Part shown: positions 11,239 through 23,210 of the stretch, one piece after another
Layout: each line of letters opens with the position of its first letter
How positions within the stretch are numbered: the first letter of the stretch is position 1
DNA from: Osedax fenrisi
Lineage: Eukaryota > Annelida > Polychaeta > Sabellida > Siboglinidae
DNA length: 64,000 nt
NCBI GenBank assembly: GCA_964019155.1
Contig: OZ025241.1
Location: 9,237,881 to 9,301,880 of the forward strand
Direction of reading: 5' to 3'
Program-made: the position numbers and the translations under genes
Notes under the pieces: model-generated
The model's input: only the letters and a program-made list of their open reading frames with translations
Databases searched by the model: none
Told to the model about the DNA's origin: nothing

Positions 11239-12576
11239 CTACATTAGAATAAACTTAGATATTTTAGTATCGATATATTTAATATTCGAATATTTTAATA
11301 TTTGTGTGTAATTATCTAATGAAATACAATATATATTACTGTTTTCATACTGATAAAATAAACAATCATTATTATTATAAACAGTATTAATTTTAGTTAT
11401 ATCATTGAATACATCAGTGTTTATTGTATGCCACTGATTAGTGTGTATATTGTAACTTTCAATATTACGAATTAGTTTGTTTCCAAGCTTTCCACCAACA
11501 GCATAAATATTATTACCATATTTCACAGCAATATGTCTTTGTCTACCATTTTCTAATGGTGCCATAGATTTCCATACACCATCTTTATAACGCATAACTT
11601 TAGTAATACAACTATTAATACTATATCCACTAATTACATATATATCATTAGTATCAACAATTATGGCATGATTAGATATAACGTATGGTAATGTTGGACC
11701 TGCTGACCATTCATATGTACTAGTGTTATAAATCATTACTTTATCTGTATCAACTTTAGTAATATATGTACAACCTATAGTAATTAGATTACCATCACAC
11801 ATATTATTTATAGTAGGCGGAAAGTGTTCATTGAATAAATAATCATTTGGATAATCACACTTAGTTATAATATTAGTGTTCTTATTGTATTTAAACATTT
11901 TACCTATAATACAGCATAATATATACAAGTCATTAGATTTTGTATAAATAACATTATTTACACTTTCAAAATCATATTTAATTAATGCATTATTGTTTTT
12001 AATATCATAAATACCAGCTGTACTTACTTTATATAATGAATATTCACTATATCGTATATTATTAAATGTAAGTTGATAACTATATATTTTCAATAAATCT
12101 AATGTATCAGGATTATTATGTACGCTATATATTGCTGAAATATTAATATTGATATCTTTAAGTATTTGATCAAGATCAATATTACCAGTTTCAATAATTT
12201 TATTTGCTAGCATTAATTTATTACTGCATAAATTCAAATTAACTAATTTAAATATTTCTTCTGAATACTCCATTCTATTATTTAAATCATATTGTAACCA
12301 CATTGTCAGTGCTTTCACAATAGAATATTCATCTTCTATTGTAAATAAACGTTCAGTTAATGATATTTTTAATTCATCAAATTCATATTTTATAAAAATA
12401 TATTTTTCTATTAAATTATTAAATATTGATTCTAATTTATAATTAATGATGGTTATATAATCTTCCAATTTTAATGATAATTCGTATTTATAAATGAGAT
12501 CCAGGAGTTCACTTTCGGGATGTTCAGATAAATATTCAGTTATAAATGTATCACATTTTTCAGTTAATTCTTTCAT
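11239..12576 (-). CDS. Kelch-repeat protein with BACK-like N-terminus, no BTB core, copy A
   Basis: A single open frame of 445 codons. Residues 1-130 are helical and resemble the end of a BTB domain plus a BACK domain (for example ALTMWLQYD, then a run of Leu/Lys/Asn-rich helices). From about 165 onward there are kelch-type blade repeats, best seen as VMIYNTSTYEW, IYVISGY, VMRYKDGVWKSMAPLENGRQ, IYAVGGK and NIESYNIHTNQWHTI. BTB-BACK-kelch proteins are usually substrate adaptors of cullin-3 ubiquitin ligases or actin binders. The BTB core needed for cullin binding is absent here. TATGTAG directly precedes the ATG, so an upstream coding exon could be spliced on. Codons are as AT-rich as the background, unlike the neighbouring matrix gene. 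It converges on that gene, 1.27 kb tail to tail. Kelch-type proteins also occur in large DNA viruses, but nothing here demonstrates such an origin. Confidence 0.8.
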   Translation of the reverse strand: MKELTEKCDTFITEYLSEHPESELLDLIYKYELSLKLEDYITIINYKLESIFNNLIEKYIFIKYEFDELKISLTERLFTIEDEYSIVKALTMWLQYDLNNRMEYSEEIFKLVNLNLCSNKLMLANKIIETGNIDLDQILKDININISAIYSVHNNPDTLDLLKIYSYQLTFNNIRYSEYSLYKVSTAGIYDIKNNNALIKYDFESVNNVIYTKSNDLYILCCIIGKMFKYNKNTNIITKCDYPNDYLFNEHFPPTINNMCDGNLITIGCTYITKVDTDKVMIYNTSTYEWSAGPTLPYVISNHAIIVDTNDIYVISGYSINSCITKVMRYKDGVWKSMAPLENGRQRHIAVKYGNNIYAVGGKLGNKLIRNIESYNIHTNQWHTINTDVFNDITKINTVYNNNDCLFYQYENSNIYCISLDNYTQILKYSNIKYIDTKISKFILM

Positions 12577-12765
12577 CTACATATTTTGATTAAATAAGTG
12601 ACATTACCATTATCCTATTAAAAGAAAAATAGTTTTTAAATATATATTTATTATTTAAGTAATAATATCATCGTCATTTTCAAAAGCTGTCACAGATTCG
12701 TTTTGTTTTCCTGCCACAGAATCGTTTTATTTTCCTGCCAAACATTTAATATTATTATTATAGTA

Positions 12766-12814
<49 letters not shown>

Positions 12815-13497
12815 TGTTATCATTGAACACTAATATGTGCATATATGGTAACTATAGGTATTAAATATTGATTTTAATTTCAAATTCAAATTTTAAACCA
12901 ATACAAATTAAGGGTGTTTTGAAATATGAGGCGCGTATTAAAATATGATTAATATTTTTATTTAACAAAAAAAATGTATTATATATTTTAATATCTTATT
13001 TATAAATTTGTAAAATTTCTGTAATTATTTGTGAGTATTTATTTTAATAAGTGATTTTATAAGCGTAATCGATATCATAATTATTTGAAATTGACAGGAT
13101 TTTTGTAAATACTTGTCACATTTAATTATATATTTCGATATAAAAAATTTATATTTTTACATTAAGCATAGATTATTGATAAAGTATAATTGATAAAAAA
13201 ATCACATATGTGTATAACAAGATATCATTGGTTGAAAAGAGAAGCTTCCAAACAGAAAATTTATAAATGTTCTTTCTATAATTAGCTGTCTACGCAAGAC
13301 GTTATATTCTTGTATTAATTTTATACTATTCATTATTTATGTTGTATAATACTTTATAAATATAATACTTTATAAAACTATTATTAAACTATTACTATAA
13401 AAATAAATTAATATTTTTCTATTTTATAACTTCTATACTTATATTTATTTGTATATCTCATTATAATATTTATTTAAGTACTACTCTATATTAGTAC
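12577..13497. other. Region upstream of kelch gene A
   Basis: Contains two 24-bp near-repeats (CACAGATTCGTTTTGTTTTC and CACAGAATCGTTTTATTTTC) at 12691-12738, an (AT)n tract at 12768-12811, and a small hairpin TTAGTGTT/AACACTAA at 12812-12833. The kelch promoter, or an intron plus a missing 5' exon, should lie here. I find no convincing BTB-coding exon. Copy B equivalent: 47099-48019. Confidence 0.4.
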
Positions 13498-14143
13498 CAG
13501 GGATGGGGTCAAATATGTATTTGTATTTAAATACGCTGATTTTGTATATTTGTATTTGTATTTGTATTTGAATAATTAATCAGTAATGTATTTGTATTTG
13601 GTGTATTTGATCAAATACATTTTTAAATACAATTTAAACAATTACTTTATGAATTAACAAATAACAAATTAACAATAATTTATATTAAATAATACATTTA
13701 TTAAATAATATAAATTATATAATAGAACAATAATTTTCAAAGAATTTTATGAATACTATATAAATAAATTTATGAATTTATATTCTATATATAAAACGTA
13801 TGTGTTAAGCTATGTTCACATGAGCAATCTATTCCAGTAATTTCGCAATAAATTCTTAGGAATTCCAGTTTAAAAATCCCCTAGCGGTATAAATGTTAGG
13901 GTACTTAAAAATACATACATTTGATGAACATATGAACTTAAGTACATTATATAATCATAAAGTGGTAATATATATATTCATAATTTAATAATTATATAAG
14001 GAATTATATATTATAATTATTAATAAATTATTATTAATTATTAATTAAACATTCGTAAACGATTAAATAACTTAAATTGAATTACTTATCTTAATCGTAA
14101 ACGATTATAATTGATTGATATTAGATTGACCAATAGAAATGTA
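13498..14143 (+). mobile_element. hAT-type transposon, left half (copy A; right end deleted)
   Basis: Starts with TIR CAGGGATGGGGTCAAATA preceded by ATTAGTAC (13490-13497). Subterminal DNA is rich in GTATTTG repeats. At 14143 it is interrupted by the 8 kb TA-target element. In copy B the matching right TIR and the same 8-bp target duplication survive. In copy A everything right of the inserted element up to the equivalent of B 59312 is gone. No transposase frame: non-autonomous. Confidence 0.8.
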
Positions 14144-14628
14144 GGGGACGGAAGGGTATTATGGCCGATTTTTTTATTACCTTACAAGAAACAAAATATA
14201 TCATACTAATATTGGATATTATGATCCAATAAGTTGTATATACAATTACAATATGTTGTTCTAAATAATGGCTATCAATATTTACTCATTTAATTATTTG
14301 TATTCAAGTCATTTGATTTTTATTAAAAAGCAAATTTTCCGTATAAATAGAGATAAAATACACTAGTGCGGGTATTATGGTCGATAGTTCCGAAATAGCC
14401 ACTAGGATCGCGTCATGTATTCAAATACGCACTATTTTTATAATTAAAAAATAAAATACATTTTATCAGATATCAAGATACACACGCACTTTTATAGTAA
14501 TTATATTTATAAGTAATCGTTATCCCATTTAGTTTTACTTATATTCAGCTACAAATTTATATTTTAATTAATTAGTTTAATATGTCTTACATTATTAGTT
14601 CAAATGTAAGTCGATTAATTTGAACGAA

Positions 14629-14755
14629 ATGGCAAATAAAAATTGTATTGAACATCGATTCAATATTGAAAATGAAATGGCAGGAATAGATTGGTTACGG
14701 GGCTTCAGGAATAGATATCATTGTCTCACTCTCAGAACTCCGGAACAAACATCAG
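14629..14755 (+). pseudogene. Pogo/Tigger-like transposase, N-terminal (CENP-B-type HTH) exon, copy A
   Basis: 127 nt from ATG to a GTAATA donor (phase 1). It includes EMAGIDWLRGFRNRYHCLTL followed by RTPEQTS, the AG-x-DW-x2-GF-x2-R-x4-L-(S/T)-LR-x-PE-x-TS signature that ends the CENP-B-like DNA-binding region in many pogo and jerky-type transposases. The frame is open upstream to 14599, right after an AG that has mutated to AA in copy B. Non-functional in context because the catalytic core is missing. Confidence 0.65.
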
Positions 14756-15204
14756 GTAATATATTTTAATATATATATAGTATTGTATTTGATTATGTGA
14801 TATGAAATATTAATAAAGTGCCATACTTATAATTTGTACCATTATTGTAGTATACGTGACAATTAGTATACTAATCGTAATATACTATATATATACAATA
14901 TATATATAGTATATAAATATAAAATTTAAAATGTGTACTATAAAAATATATGGAATTAAATTATTTAACTATATAAAGATATATATATATATATATATAT
15001 AACTATATATAAACCTATATAGTTATGTATGGAATTAAATCGTTTAAATAGGATGACAATCTTATGCATATAATTATATATTATTAATAATATTATTAAT
15101 AATTAATAATATTATAATTATTCATTAATAATTAATTTAAACTGTTATTAATAAATATGTTATTTTATAATAATTATCCAATATTATACTGAGAAAAAGA
15201 AATA

Positions 15205-15235
<31 letters not shown>

Positions 15236-15243
15236 ACTGCATA

Positions 15244-15559
15244 TGTGGCTCAGTTAGCTAATGCGTCATACACACAAGCAGTATACTATAGGACATGGAT
15301 ACGAGCCCCATCCGGACCATACAAATAGGTCTTAAAATATTATTTAGAAGTGATATTATATAATTGTGTATAAATAAATGATCGGCTCTCATTAAAACCA
15401 TGGATGACTTAACATGAGAGGGGCTTCGAAGGGACATTAGAGCCATATAATATATATTATATATGGCATATATAATATATGATATATATAGGCTATATAA
15501 GATAGCTATAAATGTAAATGGATGAAAGGACTCCACAAAATAAAAATAACAATAGCAAT

Positions 15560-15566
<7 letters not shown>
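15244..15566 (+). mobile_element. tRNA-derived SINE, copy A
   Basis: The head GTGGCTCAGTTAGCTAATGC is an A-box-like sequence and GGATACGAGCCCC near 15298 is a B-box-like sequence, spaced as in a tRNA gene. The body shares CCATGGATGACTT..GGCTTCGAAGGGACATTAGAGCCATAT with the intronic remnant at 9081. It ends in an AATAACAATAGCAATAACAAT tail. The body contains a (TATATA)-type palindromic expansion. Internal RNA polymerase III promotion is inferred. Confidence 0.7.
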
Positions 15567-15626
<60 letters not shown>

Positions 15627-15723
15627 CTATATACTATATATGTATATACTATATACTATATATGTATATAGATATATAATATAATACATAGTATATATGT
15701 TATTAATTCTATATACATATATG

Positions 15724-15784
<61 letters not shown>

Positions 15785-16777
15785 TTTCATAATAAATATA
15801 TTCCAGAGAATTTGTTTAATTTAATATAATATGTTTTTATAATTGAAAACATATCAAACTATAATTACACATTAATAAAACTGGAATTACTTATATATAA
15901 TAATGTATACATAAATATATTATTTATTTTATATCAATATAAAATAATAATATAATATATATATATATATAATATAAGTAATACAATTGTTGTTTGTCAA
16001 TTTTCATATAACCCTCTTAATCCCAAAAGGCATTAATCGCCCATTATTTTTATAATGTGTGTTTTTTTTTATAATTTTTTAATGTGTATTTATAGTTTTA
16101 TATTTTTTCAATTATAAATTATAGAATAAATATGTGGGAGGATCATATGATCTAAATATGAATCAAATATGAGGGTAAATTACATTGCTATATATTTATA
16201 TGCATATCAGTGAAGAATTATACTAGATATTACAACAAAATTAAATTAAATTCAAATGACATAAATTAATTTCAAATGAATTAATAAAAATCAATTCAAA
16301 TTACATAAAAACAATTCAGGGTAAATTACACTGCTATATATTTATATGCATATCAGTGAAGAATTATACTAGATATTACAACAAAATTAAATTAAATTCA
16401 AATGAAATAAATTAATTTCAAATTAATTAATAAAAATCAATTCAAATTACATAAAAACAAATCAAATAGAATAATAAAATTAAATTCAAATGAAATAAAA
16501 TCAATTAATAAAAATCAATTCAAATTAATTAAATCCACATAAAATAATAAATAAATATATTTATATAATATAAAGTAGTATATTATAACTATTACATAAT
16601 TTTCCATATAAGTTAATTTTATAAGGATTATAAGGATTTTGTAAATTGTAATATTGATATTATACATGCATGTATGTATCTATATGCAATGCATATTATG
16701 AATACATGCATATATAAATTGTAATATATTATATATATATATATAGATTATATATATGTATATCATTATATATCATT

Positions 16778-16846
<69 letters not shown>

Positions 16847-17365
16847 TATATATACTATATATACTATATATAGTATATAATATATACATATATATATCAT
16901 TTTAAAAACAAAATTATAATAAATTATTCATTAAATTAGTCTATTATACATGTTGACATATATGATTTATTAATAACAATATAATTTTTATCGGATTTTT
17001 ATAGTATTCTTTAAATATAAATTAATATATTAACTAATTTTCTAGTATCTATTTAAAAATATATTAATATATAATTTTTTCAATATTAATAATAAGATTA
17101 AAAAACTAGATTTATTTTAAAATGTTATTAAAATATGTACTATATAGTATATAGTATATACTATATACTATATTCATTTTTTATATTTAAATCAATATGC
17201 AATTAAATATATTTCCATATAATATGGAATTATACATTTATTCCATAGAAAAATATTTAGTTGTATATTTATTTGAATGAAAATATGAGTATTTACTAAA
17301 TACTATTGGGTAAAACATTAAATTATATAATTAAATGCTAGCCTGACATATCTTTATTGTATATA

Positions 17366-17397
<32 letters not shown>

Positions 17398-17400
<3 letters not shown>

Positions 17401-18133
17401 TAAAACCTCTCTATAAGAAACCTCTTTATAAGAAAAACCTCTTTATAAGAAAATTGTTCACACATTTGGTTGGAATTCAACCTTTTCCACATTAAAAAAC
17501 CTCTTTATAAGAAAATCTTTATAAGAAAATATAAGAAAAACCTCTTTATAAGAAACTTATTGTATACAAAATAATTACATATAAATAGAAGTATCGTATA
17601 TTGATTATTAACAATTATAGAAATATCTTATATAATAATTAATTTCTATAATTTGTATCTTTAAAATAATATTATATTACATAAATAGCTAGAAATGAAT
17701 TAAAATGAATTAATAATTGTTATTGTATATCACTAAATTTATTAAAAAATTTTAATAAATGTTATTATATCCTTAAATGTATTGATCTGGGTATTGTTGA
17801 TTCAATTTATTATATTATACAATTAATTATTAAATAATAGATTATTATAATATTCATTATATAATATTCATCAATGATGATTCATAATTTATAATTTCTA
17901 ATATAAATCTAATAAAATGTCATTATGTATTAACATGTCTAAGCGCAAACAATACAGTATACATTTAAAACAGTATACAAAATAAATATACTATATATAT
18001 AACCTATAGATATGCATTTTCAATTATAAATTAATTCTTAAAATCATTGGAAAAGTAAAAACCTCTCTATAAGAAAACCTCTCTATAAGAACAAAAGTAC
18101 TGAAAAAAAATAGTTTCTTATAGAGAGGTTTTA

Positions 18134-18136
<3 letters not shown>
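17398..18136. mobile_element. 739-bp pogo-type MITE, copy A
   Basis: Perfect 24-bp TIRs beginning CAGTAAAACCTCTCTATAAG, flanked by TA on both sides inside (AT)n DNA, as expected of a Tc1/mariner-pogo target. Subterminal copies of CCTCTTTATAAGAAA repeat on the left (17400-17560) and CCTCTCTATAAGAAA on the right (18060-18090). No coding capacity. Copy B has exactly the same length. Confidence 0.85.
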
Positions 18137-18173
<37 letters not shown>

Positions 18174-18199
18174 CTCTAAATAGCATGTATAGTAACAAT

Positions 18200-19195
18200 G
18201 TTTTAATAATGATATTATATACAGATTACGTTCAAGGATTGCCCAACGTTCTGATAATGGTATACTGGCTACAAATGAAACACAAATCATGTGATTTTGG
18301 TTTGTATTTATATATATATATATATATTAAAATATTATTTGTTATTGATATAAAAATATAAATAATATATTTTTCTATACATTATTATATATAAGTATAG
18401 GCCTTAATGTCATTAATGTGTAATTAATGTGTAATTATAGTTTAATATTTTTTCAATTAGAAAAACATATGTTATTAATTAAATTAAACAAATGCACTAA
18501 AATATATGTATTATAACATGCATATATATGTATATAGTATATACTATACTACTACAATAGCCTATATATTATAAGCTTTAAATATTTTTGATATGGAAAA
18601 AACCTTAATTAAAGTATTAAATATAATAATTATTGTTAAATCAATATACACATATATTATGTATATTTATTTAACAATATATTATTCTATAGAATAAAAA
18701 ACAATATTTTAATAATTTGTATATATATATAAAGTGAATTTATAAATATATAATATAAGTATAATAATAATGAAATTATATACAGATTAATCTGTCCGGA
18801 ATTCCGTTCAAGATATTTCCCACGTTCTGATAATGGTATACTGCAAAGATTTTCCGAAGGATGCTTCGCAAAATCTTTGTATACTGGTTACAAATGAAAT
18901 TCCCCCCTCGTGATTTTGGTTTTTATTTATATAAGTTATATAATATAACATACATTTGTATATACATTTATTTATATTATAATGATTATATACCGCCTAT
19001 AGGCAGCCTATATAACTATAGTTATAGTATTTAAATGTTTTACGGTTAGATTCACCATCTTCTTAGGTTCACAGACTTTATTCATAAATATATTTGATAT
19101 TATATTGTACAATATACTATATATAGTATATTTTATATACTATAATAATGAAATTGTATTATTAACTTATATGTTAATGATATATACAAGGCAAC

Positions 19196-19228
<33 letters not shown>

Positions 19229-19350
19229 GTATATATACATGTATATATTATAAATATAATAATAATTAAATTTTCCATAGATAGCCTACTTTAAAGTTTG
19301 GTTACTGGTGAAGTTGCAGGCCCCTCTCGTAAATATGGTTTTTATTTATA
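18200..19350. repeat. Three diverged direct repeats of about 0.5 kb, copy A
   Basis: Related segments near 18220-18300, 18785-18920 and 19262-19345. Shared parts include GATAATGGTATACTGG, TACAAATGAAA and TTTTGGTTTGTATTTATATA. Spacing is 565 and about 480 bases. The first unit is the empty counterpart of the hairpin insertion in the second. Short open frames on either strand are not convincing as genes. Confidence 0.6.
18844..18879. mobile_element. 36-bp hairpin insertion made of two MITE ends
   Basis: CAAAGATTTTCCGAAGGA joined to TGCTTCGCAAAATCTTTG. The halves equal the two TIR ends of the 457-bp MITE at 56161-56617. It is flanked by TATACTG on both sides (18837-18843, 18880-18886). The sister repeat at 18261-18267 has a single TATACTG and no insertion. 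Copy B: 53670-53705. Confidence 0.75.
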
Positions 19351-19665
19351 TATTTTATATGTATAAGTTATACAGTATAACATATTAACATTGCACATAT
19401 TTATACATTAATATATAATAATTGAATATATACATTTAATTAAAATCATTAGTAACATTTTGATATTTTATATATAATAATAATTTATTATAAACGGATT
19501 TATAATTATATTAATTATACACAATATATAATTTGCATTATTCTCAAATTAATAATTTAGTCAACGTGCTTTAATCGAATCTTACTTTATCAAGTAGTAA
19601 AATCGGTATATTACTATACTATATATTTTAAACTAATCATCTATAGATGATATACATATATGATA

Positions 19666-19724
<59 letters not shown>

Positions 19725-19756
19725 TTATAAACTTACAATATTAATTAATATTATAG

Positions 19757-19965
19757 GAAAAAGACAACCTTAGGAAAAAGAAAGGGCTATACCGCAATAA
19801 TTACATCATCTCCATATAAACAACATTTGGTGCAGACACTGGCAAAAAAGAAATGTGGGAGAAAGAATTTATCAAAATCAATTAAGAAAATAATAATAAT
19901 AAAAAATATATATAATTTCATAATATGCGATGAAATTATAAACGATGATATATATATATATTAAT
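19757..19965 (+). pseudogene. Pogo-like transposase, C-terminal exon, copy A
   Basis: Preceded by TATTATAG and open to TAA at 19963-19965. It encodes a basic segment with RKGYTAIITSSPYKQHLVQT and a run of KKK, similar to the RGKTAILTSSPYK-type tail of pogo/jerky-family transposases. A low-complexity Ile/Asn end follows. In copy B one codon changes Gly to Val (TGTGGG to TGTGTG). Assigned by pattern only. Confidence 0.5.
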
Positions 19966-21250
19966 ATATACAGTGTTATTCATGTACACATTGGTGTTAT
20001 GATTTATGTGTTGATATTATCAACTTGATATCATCGATATAAATAATATCGATTTCTTTCTTTATATCGATGCTTGAGATAGATACATTTAAAATATGCG
20101 CTATATGCATATAAATTAATAAAGTATATACATTTTATTTTCTATTTCATTATATATCTTGTGAATATAATATATTATTATTTATGTAATTAACCATATA
20201 CCTTAATTAAATTAAGCAATTATCATTTATATAATATCGTGAGATAATATTATTGTATTAAAATATCTGGGTTATAGTTTATTGTATTGAGATAATTATC
20301 TATAACTTTAATTATATTAAAATTTAATTTAAAATTATATATTTATATACTTTTTAAATGCTTTTTAAATAATTTTTTAAACTAAATAAAACCCTATCCA
20401 TGTTATAAACATTATTGAAATATCATAATACATATAGGATTTCACTAAATAAATGTGAAGTGTATAATTTATAAACATATTCATAGATTTATAAATAATA
20501 TTATAACATTCCAGAATCGTAAATTATTATACAAATATGGTTATTTTTTTTAAACAAATCCATTTAACTTTAATAAAGTTATATCATATTATAAAAAGAT
20601 ATATAAATGTTAGGTTTGAAAAATCCAACATTATTTTAAAATATCTGAATTAATTATAGTTTATATAAAGATAATATAATTTATTAAATTATTTAACATC
20701 ATTTTATATTTATTTCTAGTGAATATTTATGAATATATATATAAATATATTTATAAATATATATTACATATCATTAATTTAAAATTTAGAATAATTTAAT
20801 AACACCAAGGCATTGCTAGTCTTAAATTTAACTACTTACAAAATATAGTTTTTATATAGATTATTAAATATAAATATAAAAATATATTGTTATACTTTTA
20901 ACATAATATCATTATTTTATTATGTTTAATAAATTAAATAAAAATAACTAAATTAAACATTTATATTAGGATTCTTAACAATACTATAAATAAGGGTAAT
21001 TAGTAATACTATCATTAATATTTATATATATATATATATATAATAAAATATATGGTTTATTATCGTGTTATCAATATTGATAGGTAGGAATTATGATGTC
21101 GATATATAAATATGATTTACTAAATGGGGATATATAAAATATACTATATATTATAAACCAATTATTTTATAAACTAATAGGTAATATATATTTATAATAC
21201 CTATATATATATGATTTTAACTATTATGTACATAGTGTGTTTATTTTTAC

Positions 21251-21428
21251 AATCTAAATATAGTCTATAATGTATTAACATATACTATATATAGTAGGAT
21301 AGTATAGATATATTATAAAGTATATACACAAGTGTATATATATACACTTGTGTATATACTTTATAATATATCTATACTATCCTACTATATATAGTATATA
21401 TTAATACATTATAGACTATATTTAGATT
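21251..21428. repeat. 178-bp near-perfect palindrome, copy A
   Basis: Arms of 89 bp with no spacer and a single mismatch (21279 against 21400), centred at 21339/21340. Core AAGTATATACACAAGTGTATA. It lies inside the 8 kb transposon. In copy B the left arm is split by a 457-bp MITE. Confidence 0.9.
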
Positions 21429-22150
21429 TATATATATACACTTATAATACTGATACATTGTATATTATGATATTTGTTGTGGTATAATGTACATTTTACA
21501 TGTATTTAAATAGGAACATATAACCATATGGTCATGAAAAGGACATATGTTCTTGATATAACTACTATCATGGTATATTGAAAATAATTAATATTTAGGC
21601 AGCGCGTTTTATATCGACAACCGCAATCATATCATAAATATATTTCAGTGATTTTATAAAGAATTATTTAAATATACTATTTTTATGATACGCTTACACA
21701 TTGAAATTATCTCGATGCTGATTGGTTATTAATCGGCCATAATACCCACCATGCATCGGCCACAATAGCCGCATCGCACTCGTTGGTTTAAATAACAGAT
21801 TACTATGTCATTATGTTATTATTGAATATTCTTATAAATGTAATCTGATATATTATTTATTACCTTAACTGAATATATTAAAAATACATAATTTTATTCA
21901 ATAACTTGCCTATAAAATAAGGTAAACCTTACGTTTTTTTTCGATAAAAATTACGATTATTTGATTTTTTTCTCTAAGCGAAAATCAATAATTAATATTG
22001 ATATAAATAAAAAATGATGTACACTATCATTCTTAGAATTCAATTATCTACATTTTTCGTATATATCATTTTTTGATAACTATAATGGTTCTTGAAATAT
22101 CGTTATCGGCCACAATACCCGCATCGGCCACAATACCCTTCCGTCCCCTA

Positions 22151-22854
22151 TTTAATTTATTTGTATATAAAATAAATTATAATAATTATTAAAATCAGAT
22201 TTAGTGTATTTTTATTTTAGTATATATGTTTTGTATTTTAATAAGATTACATTAATATTTATATTTGATCAAATGTATTATTACATTTGAATAATTCAAT
22301 AATTACTGAAATTAGATTTTCTGTATTTGAATTATTAACTAGAAATATATTTGTATTAGCAAGAGTATTTATATTTAAATGACATTACATATAAATAAGT
22401 TATCATAATTAGTATTTTAATAAGTTGTCATGGTATTTGAATAACATATATATACATATAAATATTTGTATTTTATCAAATACATTTTTTAATTAGTAAT
22501 TTAATAATCAAAATCAGATCTGCTCTATTTGTATTTACATATGCATATAAATATATGTATTCATTTAGTAGGAAAAAGTTTTTTTATTTTTTGTATTTTG
22601 TTATATTCTCGTTTGAATTTTAGAGTATATTTATTTGTTATAAAATCAAAATGATTATTAATTAAATAAAACATTTTATAAAGAATTTAATAGTTATAGT
22701 TTAATATAGGAAATGTATCGAATGTAAAAGTATTAAAAAAAATAATATAAAGTATTATATTATTTGTTATTATTATTAATTGAATCTATTCGTAATGGAT
22801 ACATATCAAATTCACATGATTATAGGTATTTAACACTTACTAACCTTATTTTAG
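22151..22854. other. AT-rich tract with GTATTTG-type repeats (A)
   Basis: Continues from the transposon deletion junction at 22149. Contains GTATTTG/TATTTGAAT and TTTATTTTTTGTATTTTG stretches but no gene. B equivalent: about 59313-60019. Confidence 0.4.
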
Positions 22855-22980
22855 TCCAATGACATGAATCGTATGGGGAATTTTCTCACTAGCGTTAAGT
22901 CATCTCAGGTCGCCTCTATCCGTAACCATGTCCAGTAATCACCAGTAGACAGACATCCACTAATTGATATTAAACATATA
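22855..22980 (-). other. Exon-like GC-rich island 1 (A)
   Basis: Read on the minus strand it ends in AAAATAAG followed by a consensus GTTAGT donor and begins after CAATTAG. All three frames contain stops, so it would be a non-coding or UTR exon. On the plus strand a short frame (MNRMGNFLTSVKSSQVAS..) is open but lacks a good donor. Unchanged in B at about 60020-60125. Function unknown. Confidence 0.35.
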
Positions 22981-23210
22981 GTTTTTATTAGTCTTCAATT
23001 ATATAAAAGTGACTGATATTAATTAAAATATTAGATAATAAATACAATATACGAATAAAGATTTATATTAATTGAACCAAATAAAATAACCGACATAGAT
23101 CTAAATTTATTTAGCTATAGTAGGGCAGGTGGAAGTAGATGCGATATAGATTTTTGAATATATAATTAACTAGTTATATATATTTATATACATATACTAA
23201 CTTTACTAAC

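Larger units (their letters stand above)
14144..22148 (+). mobile_element. 8 kb TA-target DNA transposon with pogo-like transposase remnants, copy A
   Basis: TIRs GGGGACGGAAGGGTATTATG on the left and its near complement on the right (CATAATACCC-type, ending CCTTCCGTCCCC), flanked by TA at 14142-14143 and 22149-22150. The motif GGGTATTATGGCCGAT and close variants repeat inside both ends, always pointing inward in mirrored fashion. It carries exons resembling the DNA-binding and C-terminal parts of a pogo/Tigger-type transposase (14629-14755, 19757-19965); no catalytic DDE exon was found between them. It is loaded with younger insertions: a SINE, a 739-bp MITE and a hairpin element. Probably immobile. 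Confidence 0.75.

Noticed and set aside
11239..12576. Idea that the kelch gene is a captured viral gene
   Set aside because: Kelch proteins occur in large DNA viruses, but they are abundant in animals too, and no other viral gene or flanking signature is present.
18200..18300. Possible coding exon on either strand (for example VQGLPNVLIMVYWLQMK)
   Set aside because: Two sister repeats nearby have incompatible frames and no family match is recognisable.
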